Source: CAWACC01 sp964390695 (GTDB lineage: Bacteria > Chlamydiota > Chlamydiia > Chlamydiales > Parachlamydiaceae). From it: 45,346 nucleotides of DNA. Positions 8,760 through 15,560 of this stretch are shown piece after piece. The number at the start of each line of letters is the position of its first letter. Position 1 is the first letter of the stretch. The position numbers and the translations under genes were made by a program. A model generated the notes under the pieces. It was given only the letters and a program-made list of their open reading frames with translations, was not told the origin of the DNA and searched no databases. The DNA is taken from NCBI GenBank assembly GCA_964390695.1, contig CAYMKI010000007.1:1-45346 (forward strand), in the 5' to 3' direction.

Positions 8760-8951
8760 CTGGATTTATAACCAAACGTGCAAAAAGCACAATGGCGGAG
8801 CATGTGTTAGAAATGCAAAGAAAAATCTAAAATAATATTTACATCTCAAATCGCTGTGAACAGCCTATAAGCATCTCAAACATGCAAACATCTTTACATT
8901 CAACTAATAATACATTAAAATATATTGAATCCATTAATACACAGGAGATTT

Positions 8952-11195
8952 ATGTTACAAAATACTTCAAGTATTCAAAATTACTTCAACAATAAGATAA
9001 TCATTCATGAGCAACAGATTCATAATTTTAATAATAACCTCAAATACGACGATATTCCAGCAAAACTGAATGTCGTTCAATTTGAGCGTTTGCTCCAAGA
9101 GATTGAGAACACTCCTTCTGCACTGGATGAAGGCACCCGCAAGCAGTTCAAAATCAAGGTCATCTCATTAAAAAATGATTTCACCCAAAAACTCCTGTCC
9201 ACCGCCCAGACGTTATTTGATATGGAAGCTGAAGGCATCGTCGAAGAAGATGCGCCCATCAAAGCGAAACGCCTCTTAGCTATGGCCAATCATTCACTGG
9301 ATGCTCAAAAAATCTCCCCTGATCTAGGCAATAAACTTAGACAGATAGCCAGAGATCTGGTTGACTTCATCGAAAAGCACCAACCCAAGCCCACCTTGGA
9401 TCAATCTTCCAGCCATATCCAATCTCATGCTATCCCCTCCCGAAAGCCAGAACCCACACATGAAATAGTTCCCCCATCTAACGCTGATAAGGTCAAAGAA
9501 CGCATCCTACAACAGATGGATGCATCTGAATGCAATACCAATTTCGAAGACGACTTTGATGTAAGGATCGAATCGCTGAAAGACACACTCAATCGATGGG
9601 ATATTCTTTTATCAAGAAAAGCACTAGCTCCCAGACTCGATTTTAGAAACTTTGATACGCTTTTCGCTATGGCTGATAAAGCTAACAATGGCTCAGAAGA
9701 AGGTATGATAACATCCTCCATTCGCTATGACCAAGCGGAACAATTAAAAAGAGAATTTCAAAAACTGTTTCTCAACAGCTTGCAAAATACCGCAAATTTG
9801 CCTTTGGACAAAGCCGATGAGCTTTTTAAAATAGCCACCCATAGCTTGCAAGCGAAGACCCTCTTATCCGACTTTAGAAAAGAGCTAGAAAAAGCCCTGT
9901 TAGCTTTAAATCATATCATCCAAGCCTCAAATAAACCTTCTTCGCAGGTACTGGCAAAGGCAAACCCCACAGGCAATCCGGCTACTTCTCCTATAGGCAC
10001 ATTGCCTGATGAGGTCATCCTTCGCTTCATGTCTTTACTTGGTGTAAAGGAACTCGGCAGAATGGCTCAAGTTTCCAAAGCTTTTTACGCCGCTGCCAAC
10101 GACGAGGGGATCTGGGAAATAAAATGCCGCATTCAACCTGATGATGTGGATATGACTAACCTGTCAGCCAATAAGAACAGCTATAAGCTGTTATATAAAA
10201 ACGAGACCGATCTTAGCCGATTTTTAAAAAAAACCAGCCTAATGTTTTTTAAAAACAGTAACTCTAAAATCCAACCGGGGGTGACTGTTGAAACTTCTAT
10301 GGACTGGAGTCATCCAAAGCTACAATTCAAGCACGTGAAGCAAATCATAAAGAAGACGGTTTTACAAAATCCTAAAGACTGGGCAGGATTAATCGATGCC
10401 GATACCCCCCCCTCTAACATTAGAATAATATTTGCCGGCAAAGATTTGAACGATGAGATGTTAGTTGCACCTCTGGGTTTGACCGCTCAATCTACCCCGC
10501 AATTCATAGTCAGAGAATCTTTGAATTCAATCGACTATGACAATGTCGCCGCCGCCATCAATCAGAGCACAAAACCCAATACCATCAGCAAAGAGATACT
10601 GGAGACCTTTAGCAAGCGCGGAGGCCATGTTCAAATGTGGCAAGAGGGCAAGCGCATCGCATTGAACAAACATGATCAATTTATCACCGGATGTTCTTCG
10701 GGTGTCAATCGATCGCAAGTTACCCGGGCCTTTCTGCTTAACAAAGGGTGCAACGTGAGAGCTCCTTTGGCAGGAGGAGATAGCGGCGCCAATCCCTTAG
10801 CCACGTATCCATTGTTCAATGGTGTCTATTGCGATGGCACAGGCTGGGATCAAAAAAACTTTAGGGATGCCTGCAAGCGAGACAAAGTCCCGCAGCTAGG
10901 CGCAGACGAATTAAAAAAGTTTAATGGGGATCAAGCTAAGCACAATGAATGGTTCACCGATTTCTTTAGTCAGCTTTCGGACAACCATTACCATTTTATA
11001 TGTTTTGGCTACAGCGCTCCTTCAGTGATTCGCCGTCTCCTAGATAAACCCTGTAATTTGGATAACTTCACCGTGACCTTTATTCCTTGGATCGATGAAG
11101 TTGGACGCCCGCCCAATGGGATAGCGCCCTTTAGCAAAGAAGCCTACAAAGCTGTGTATGATAAGCTCGAGCGCAGCTTCTCATTCTTAGACTAA
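8952..11195 (+). CDS. F-box / ubiquitin-like / CX5R (Ssu72-like) phosphatase protein, probable effector
   Basis: 747 residues from the ATG at 8952, chosen for its AGGAG site six bases upstream; a TTG at 8925 is in frame but unsupported. Order: helical N-terminal region (about 35-345) without a recognised domain; F-box (about 348-393: LPDEVILRFMSLLGVKELGR, then AQVSKAFYAAANDEGIW), the SCF-binding motif of eukaryotic ligases; a segment at about 440-520 whose strand IRIIFAGKDLNDEMLV resembles ubiquitin's IFAGKQLEDG; and a C-terminal domain with GCSSGVNRSQ, a CX5R phosphatase loop (Cys581, Arg587), followed by LLNKGCNVRA. Ssu72 has the same order, CSSNQNRS then LSKRGFSVRS. No signal peptide; secretion would be by type III, which is inference. 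A paralogue lies at 13966-15144. F-box call secure, ubiquitin-like and Ssu72-like calls tentative. Confidence 0.85.
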   Translation: MLQNTSSIQNYFNNKIIIHEQQIHNFNNNLKYDDIPAKLNVVQFERLLQEIENTPSALDEGTRKQFKIKVISLKNDFTQKLLSTAQTLFDMEAEGIVEEDAPIKAKRLLAMANHSLDAQKISPDLGNKLRQIARDLVDFIEKHQPKPTLDQSSSHIQSHAIPSRKPEPTHEIVPPSNADKVKERILQQMDASECNTNFEDDFDVRIESLKDTLNRWDILLSRKALAPRLDFRNFDTLFAMADKANNGSEEGMITSSIRYDQAEQLKREFQKLFLNSLQNTANLPLDKADELFKIATHSLQAKTLLSDFRKELEKALLALNHIIQASNKPSSQVLAKANPTGNPATSPIGTLPDEVILRFMSLLGVKELGRMAQVSKAFYAAANDEGIWEIKCRIQPDDVDMTNLSANKNSYKLLYKNETDLSRFLKKTSLMFFKNSNSKIQPGVTVETSMDWSHPKLQFKHVKQIIKKTVLQNPKDWAGLIDADTPPSNIRIIFAGKDLNDEMLVAPLGLTAQSTPQFIVRESLNSIDYDNVAAAINQSTKPNTISKEILETFSKRGGHVQMWQEGKRIALNKHDQFITGCSSGVNRSQVTRAFLLNKGCNVRAPLAGGDSGANPLATYPLFNGVYCDGTGWDQKNFRDACKRDKVPQLGADELKKFNGDQAKHNEWFTDFFSQLSDNHYHFICFGYSAPSVIRRLLDKPCNLDNFTVTFIPWIDEVGRPPNGIAPFSKEAYKAVYDKLERSFSFLD

Positions 11196-11205
11196 TCTTC
11201 AACTT

Positions 11206-11232
11206 TTCCCGGAATCACCTAGGTTCCGGGAA
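11206..11232 (+). terminator. Hairpin after the first F-box gene
   Basis: TTCCCGGAA and TTCCGGGAA flank a nine-base loop, starting ten bases after the stop codon. No strong T run follows, so it is a weak terminator candidate. A nearly identical hairpin follows the second F-box gene at 15155-15182, showing that the duplication included the 3' flank. Confidence 0.55.
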
Positions 11233-11316
11233 ATAGCCTTATTTCATTGAACTTCTTTCAAAACTACAACCAAATTAAACACAAAGACACGAAGACTCAA
11301 AGACTCTAATCTAAAA

Positions 11317-11434
11317 ATCCATGTTTGATACGATGCAGGCTTGAAAAGCCTCTATACTTTGTACTTTTGTTGATAATAAAATATTTTTTTTCTAAAAAAA
11401 CGCATGCTTGATAAGCTAAAGGCTTGAAAAGCCC
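11317..11434. repeat. Short dispersed repeat, copies 2 and 3
   Basis: Two copies of the 35-base element seen at 8255-8289, at 11317-11351 and 11400-11434, about 50 bases apart. Both keep the core TTGATa.gAtGCAGGCTTG-AA-AAGCC with its small hairpin and both follow a run of A bases. Between them is an AT-rich spacer (TTGATAATAAAATA) that resembles the bases just before copy 1. The remaining gap sequence 11233-11316 shows no gene. Confidence 0.65.
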
Positions 11435-11439
11435 TAATG

Positions 11440-11512
11440 TTACAGCCTAGGTCGAGCGTAGCGAGGCCTGGGAGGCAATAAATAAAATGCAGAGTCCTGC
11501 AAGGACGACATG
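11440..11512 (-). repeat. REP-like intergenic element, copy 1
   Basis: Reading on the minus strand the element has TGTCGTCCTTGCAGGACT, a short AT spacer, then CCAGGCCTCGC and GACCTAGGCTGTAA. The same parts in the same order occur at 15238-15311. The short internal complementarities (AGTCC/GGACT, CCTAGG/CCTAGG) are the look of REP palindromes. It directly follows the 3' end of a Y1-type transposase relic, the usual partner of REP sequences. Confidence 0.7.
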
Positions 11513-11514
11513 AA

Positions 11515-11743
11515 TCAATTCCAAAGGTATTTTTCATCATATGAGATTTGCGCTCTCTGAAGCATACCTAGAAGTTCTTCTTTAAATGTAATGTTTTTAT
11601 GATGTTCTTTTAGAAGAGAAATATATTTTTTTTACACCTTCTAGACTTGACCTAGAAACAGAAAATCCTTCATAACCACTCTGCCAGAAAAAATCACGAT
11701 AATGACCTCCTTTCGTTTTAATCCACTGAGAGTAACTTGATTT
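11515..11743 (-). pseudogene. REP-associated/IS200-like Y1 transposase, C-terminal relic
   Basis: Reading down from 11743, the frame gives QWIKTKGGHYRDFFWQSGY, EGFSVSRSSLEGV, then after one frame change LLKEHHKNITFKEELLGML and SYDEKYLWN followed by TGA at 11517-11515. These are C-terminal hallmarks of Transposase_17/RAYT proteins. The frame is lost inside a run of eight A bases (seven would restore it). The 5' part, with the catalytic His and Tyr, is absent because the ISAs1-type element begins at 11744 and no continuation is visible beyond 13007. Non-functional. Confidence 0.85.
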
Positions 11744-13007
11744 CCAGGGCGATTTCATGAAAAAGATTTGACACCGATTACCTTCAATAAATATTCGTTA
11801 TCCCAACCAGCTGCCTGACGTTTGATCTCTATCCCACATTTAGCGCTCTTTTCCTGCTTAAGCATATTTAAAGCAGTCCTCCGAATCAATGACATATTCT
11901 CTGCTATATTGCCAGCATTTGCATTCTGTTCGTCCTCTCGAAAAGCCACATCTAAAATCCAATGTGCTTGATTCTCTATGCCCCAGTGCTCTCTAATTTC
12001 CTGAGCAACCATTAGCGCATTGGCTGGCAGGCTTGATATATAGTACCTTCTCTCAACGGAGGGCGGCAGGCCTTGTAGCGTGCGCTCGCTTATCACCATT
12101 ACTATTGTTTTGAGGCCCCGCCACTCCTCTTTTTGAGGCAGCCAATCAATATCCTCTGTTGTGTAAACTTCTCGCTTTTCTATTCGTCCATGAGCACATT
12201 CTTTTGATTCTAAAGCATCACACTCAACACCTTCGAAATCAATACTTTCAGCCTGTTTGTAGTAATTTTCAACCTCATCAACCAAGTTTCCTTGGTTGCC
12301 TTTCAATGCTAGAACGTAGTCTGCACCCTTCTCCACAATCTTATCAGCGATTTCCGTCTGACACCCCATCGCGTCAATCGTTACTACAGCTCCCTCTACA
12401 TCAATAACATCCAGTAATTTTGGAATAGCTGTTATCTCGTTTGACTTACCATCAACTTTTAACTGACCTAACGTCAAGCGACCTGTCGCCGACCATGCAC
12501 TGACAATATGCACAAATGAATGAGGTTTGCCCTTTTTTGCTGTGCCCCGTTGTGCTTTGCCATCAATGCTTATCACACGACCATCTTGCGATATCATCTT
12601 AGATTGCACCCATTGTACAAAACATTTTTCCAAAGCTTCTGGAGATAATAGGGCAAAAACAGTCCAAAAGTTCGTATATGAGGGCACTCCATTTACAAGT
12701 GTTAAAATGCTTGTTAACCAGCGCTCCTTGCGCTGAGCGTAAACTGCTACAGCTTTAAGATCATTAGCTCCACTAATTACCGCACATATCGTGATGAATA
12801 GAATATCCAAGAGCAGATGGGTCACACTTTTTTGGCGTCTATAATCCGCTAACTCACCAAAGTGCTCTTTGAGAGATTCTTTGAAAGCAACACTATCTTC
12901 TTGATTAAGATCATCTTCAGTCATACCAGTCTCCTTGATCAGGTTGACTGGCTACTGTAAATCTAAATGGTTTGTTGTATCAAGAAATTTTCATAAAATC
13001 GCCCTGG
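11744..13007. mobile_element. ISAs1-type insertion sequence, complete
   Basis: 1264 bases bounded by imperfect inverted repeats: CCAGGGCGATTTCATGAAAA at 11744 and, reading inward from 13007, CCAGGGCGATTTTATGAAAA. It carries one intact minus-strand transposase gene whose stop codon lies inside the left repeat. I found no matching direct target repeat: the eight bases outside are CTTGATTT on the left and TATTACTA on the right. That suggests a later deletion or recombination at one side, in line with the lost 5' half of the Y1 transposase relic. Confidence 0.85.
11755..12924 (-). CDS. ISAs1 family DDE transposase
   Basis: 389 residues, full length for this family (H-repeat-associated proteins). 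Seen: N-terminal ADYRRQKSVTHLLLDILFI and ICAVISGAND, then catalytic-type motifs VISIDGKAQRGT (first Asp), GAVVTIDAMGCQ (second Asp), DYVLALKGNQ and a C-terminal REHWGIENQAHWILDVAF (Glu). The ATG at 12924 is 83 bases inside the right terminal repeat. No frameshift or stop, so it may be active. Cytoplasmic DNA-binding enzyme that moves only its own element. Confidence 0.95.
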   Translation of the reverse strand: MTEDDLNQEDSVAFKESLKEHFGELADYRRQKSVTHLLLDILFITICAVISGANDLKAVAVYAQRKERWLTSILTLVNGVPSYTNFWTVFALLSPEALEKCFVQWVQSKMISQDGRVISIDGKAQRGTAKKGKPHSFVHIVSAWSATGRLTLGQLKVDGKSNEITAIPKLLDVIDVEGAVVTIDAMGCQTEIADKIVEKGADYVLALKGNQGNLVDEVENYYKQAESIDFEGVECDALESKECAHGRIEKREVYTTEDIDWLPQKEEWRGLKTIVMVISERTLQGLPPSVERRYYISSLPANALMVAQEIREHWGIENQAHWILDVAFREDEQNANAGNIAENMSLIRRTALNMLKQEKSAKCGIEIKRQAAGWDNEYLLKVIGVKSFS

Positions 13008-13107
13008 TATTACTATCTAGAATTAAAATTTTAACTATACAGAATTAAAAAGGCTTTTCATCTTAAAATGTTTGTTTACCAAGACAAAACAATTTAGGAG
13101 AAAAGCC

Positions 13108-13778
13108 ATGAATGACCAAATTATAGCCATCTATTGCCTCTGCGATGACTTTTTGAAATCGATTGACCTACCTCACAAGCGATGGTGCAATGAGAAAATG
13201 AGTGATGCAGAAGTGATGACTGTTATGATTATCGCTACAAGGTTTTTTTATGGCAATGTAGAAAGAGCCAGGCAAATGCTAAAAGAATGCGGCTATATTA
13301 CGAACATGCTCAGTAAGAGTCGTTTAAATCGGAGAATACACAATATACCTGATAATATATGGGAAAAAATGCTTTTGTTTTCGCACCAATGTAGTGCATA
13401 TCACTATCAAGAGAATGATTATATCGTAGATAGTTTTCCTGTATCTGTCTGTCGAAATATTCGGATAAGTCGATAAGGAAGCACATTGTATGGTGATGCT
13501 GCCTACGTAGATCACGAATATGAAGATCGTCTGTTAGCGAAGGGAATCAAATTGGCTATAGATCGAAATAGTAATTCAAGTAGACCTTATGATTTGGAAG
13601 ATTATGTCAATTTGCGTACACATCGTAAAACTATTGAAGGCACATTTAGCACCATAACAGGCCTAATGCAAAAAAAAAATTCATGCAGTAACAGATCGTG
13701 GATTTGAATTAAAAATCATCAATTTTGTTATTGCAGCTGCAGCCATATTTTGTTTTGGTTGCAAGGTTCCAGGTTGAA
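13108..13778 (+). pseudogene. IS982 family transposase, broken
   Basis: The ATG at 13108 follows AGGAG. The first frame (to 13476) gives the IS982-like N-terminus IIAIYCLCDDFLKSID, KMSDAEVMTVMIIATRFF and DYIVDSFPVSVCRNIRISR, then a stop. The next frame restarts at MYGDAAYVDHEYEDRLLAKG (13486), so roughly 50 residues between the RIKR-type motif and the LYGDAAY motif are deleted. After HRKTIEGTFSTITGLMQ, a run of about ten A bases near 13669 shifts the frame again; the C-terminal HAVTDRGFELKIINFVIAAA follows in another frame to a TGA at about 13778. Terminal repeats were not found. Confidence 0.88.
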
Positions 13779-13965
13779 AGGTTTCAGATAACAAATATTT
13801 TTAAAAACGTAAAAAAACAAAAACGTAAAAACCGTAAAAAATATTTGATTTTAAGTATAGAATTTTATATAATTATAATTAACAACACTTAAGTTAAGTT
13901 AATAATACGCAACTTGAGTTAACTTATTAAAATTATTCAAATCCTTTAATATACTCAGGTTGTAT
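13779..13965. other. AT-rich leader of the second F-box gene
   Basis: 187 bases, very AT-rich. It starts with three AAAACGTAAAAA-like units (about 13800-13840), followed by TTAAGTTAAGTTA and AACTTGAGTTAAC around 13889-13922 with partial inverted symmetry. These could hold a promoter or operator, but no clear -35/-10 pair stands out. Only a weak CAGG precedes the ATG at 13966. Confidence 0.4.
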
Positions 13966-15144
13966 ATGATAAATAACAATTTAGATATTTGTTTCAATTT
14001 TGACAATAACATAATCTTTCAGCAGCAACAGTTAGACAAATATAATAACAACCACAAACACGACAATATACCGGAAAAACCCACAAGCAACCCAACACCC
14101 TTTCCTATAGGCGCATTGCCTCATGAGCTAATCCTTCGCTGCATGTCTTTACTTGGCGTAAAGGAACTCGGCAGAATGGCTCAAGTTTCCAAAGCCTTTT
14201 GCGCCGCTGCCAACAACGAGCATATCTGGGAAAAAAAATGCTGCGATCAGCATGAATATGTGGATATAACGCAACTGTCAGTCAATCAGAACAGCTACAA
14301 GCTGTTATATAAAAACGAGGACCTGAGTCGATTCGTAAAAACGAACGCATATTTTAATTTCAATGGCTATAATAAATTCACCAAACAAGGAGGGCCTCTT
14401 TTAATCGAGTTAAATCCAGTTCATCCGGAGCTAAAAATCAAACATGTGAAGCAAATCATGAAGAGAACAGCATTCCAACATCCTTCTACCCGGAAGGGAT
14501 TAATCGAGGCCGATACTCCCCTCTCCTTAATCCATATACTCATGGATGAGAATAAAACATTTAAGGATGAGATGTTCGTTAAACCTTTTGAATTCGAAAG
14601 GGGATCCGCCTTATATTTCATGATCTCCCCATCTTTGAATTCGATCGATTATGACAACCTCGCCGCCGCCATCAATCAGAGCTCAGAACCTAATTCCATC
14701 CGAAAAGAGCAGCTGGAGACCTTTGACAAGCGCGGAGGCATTCTTAAGATGTGGAAAGAGGACGTGAAAATTCCTTTAGACAAATCGTATCTATTTATCA
14801 CCGGATGTTCTTCGGGAGCCAACCGCTCGCAAGTCGTCCATGACTTCCTGCTCAACAAAGGATGCAACGTCAAAGCTCCTTTGGCAGGAGGAGAAGAAGA
14901 GTCCACCGATTTCTTTAGTCAGCTATCCGGCGACGATTACCATTTTATATGTTTTAGCCACAGTGCTGCTTCAGTGATTCGCCGTCTTCTGGATAGACCC
15001 GGTAATTTGAATCAATTCACCGTGATCTTTATTCCTTGGCAGGATGAAATTGCACATCCGCCCAAGGGGATCGCGCCCTATAGCAAAGAAGCCTACAAAG
15101 CTGTTTACGATAAGCTAGAGCGCAGCTTCTCATTCTTAGACTAA
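13966..15144 (+). CDS. F-box / ubiquitin-like / CX5R phosphatase paralogue, shortened
   Basis: 392 residues from ATG 13966 (a TTG two codons earlier is possible). Compared with the 747-residue gene at 8952 it lacks the roughly 300-residue helical N-terminal region but keeps the F-box (about 48-93: LPHELILRCMSLLGVKELGR), the middle segment (KHVKQIMKRTAFQHP, GLIEADTP, TFKDEMFVKPF) and the CX5R loop GCSSGANRSQ (Cys281, Arg287). About 55 residues between the loop region (APLAGG) and FFSQLSGDDYHFICF are missing, with the frame kept. The final 60 residues are almost identical to the longer protein. The ubiquitin strand is less ubiquitin-like here. Whether the shortened phosphatase domain can fold is unknown. 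Likely host-directed, inferred from the F-box. Confidence 0.85.
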   Translation: MINNNLDICFNFDNNIIFQQQQLDKYNNNHKHDNIPEKPTSNPTPFPIGALPHELILRCMSLLGVKELGRMAQVSKAFCAAANNEHIWEKKCCDQHEYVDITQLSVNQNSYKLLYKNEDLSRFVKTNAYFNFNGYNKFTKQGGPLLIELNPVHPELKIKHVKQIMKRTAFQHPSTRKGLIEADTPLSLIHILMDENKTFKDEMFVKPFEFERGSALYFMISPSLNSIDYDNLAAAINQSSEPNSIRKEQLETFDKRGGILKMWKEDVKIPLDKSYLFITGCSSGANRSQVVHDFLLNKGCNVKAPLAGGEEESTDFFSQLSGDDYHFICFSHSAASVIRRLLDRPGNLNQFTVIFIPWQDEIAHPPKGIAPYSKEAYKAVYDKLERSFSFLD

Positions 15145-15154
15145 TCTTCAACTT

Positions 15155-15182
15155 TTCCCGGAATCACCTAAGATTCCGGGAA
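15155..15182 (+). terminator. Hairpin after the second F-box gene
   Basis: TTCCCGGAATC and GATTCCGGGAA form an 11-pair perfect stem with loop ACCTAA, ten bases after the stop codon. The T run is missing downstream. The copy after the first F-box gene has mutated inner pairs. Confidence 0.6.
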
Positions 15183-15237
15183 TAGGCCCTGATCTTGGCA
15201 TGGTTGAAAATAGCATATGTTTAGGTTACACTTTTTA

Positions 15238-15366
15238 TGTCGTCCCTTCAGGACTCATATATTTAATCTATCGTAACCTAGGCCTTCGCTTCGCTCCGAC
15301 CTAGGCTGTAATATTCCGTCCCTTTGGGACTTAACAAGACTTTCAAAGGCCTGTAAGGACGGCATA
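15238..15366 (+). repeat. REP-like intergenic element, copy 2
   Basis: TGTCGTCCCTTCAGGACT, AT spacer, CCTAGGCC-TTCGCTTCGCTC-CGACCTAGGCTGTAA matches the element at 11440-11512 on the opposite strand. It continues with CCGTCCCTTTGGGACTT (a small hairpin) and AAAGGCCTGTAAGGACGGCAT, which repeats the theme in inverted form, so this is a composite array. It occupies most of the 416-base gap before ftsH; no gene is seen in the gap. Confidence 0.7.
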
Positions 15367-15443
15367 GATGTTTTACCCTCACTTGAACCATGCCCTAATC
15401 TTTACTATTTACATAGATCCTCTATTAACAAATAAAGATCCTG

Positions 15444-15473
15444 TTGAAACGACAAATCAAATTATGGTATACT
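15444..15473 (+). promoter_or_regulatory. Sigma-70-type promoter candidate for ftsH
   Basis: TTGAAA at 15444-15449 and TATACT at 15468-15473, separated by 18 bases, about 88 bases upstream of the ftsH ATG. Both hexamers differ from consensus by one base each. Confidence 0.6.
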
Positions 15474-15560
15474 GAAAATAATAAGTGGAAGATCCATATT
15501 TTATTCAAAACCCCTCATTCTAGGCTTGCGTAAATTTCTGCATATTTTTCAAGGTAAATC

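Noticed and set aside
13026..13868. Similar ATTTTAA.TATA.AGAATT stretches on both sides of the IS982 relic as target duplication
   Set aside because: Only about 17 partly matching AT-rich bases, too long and too imperfect for a target repeat.
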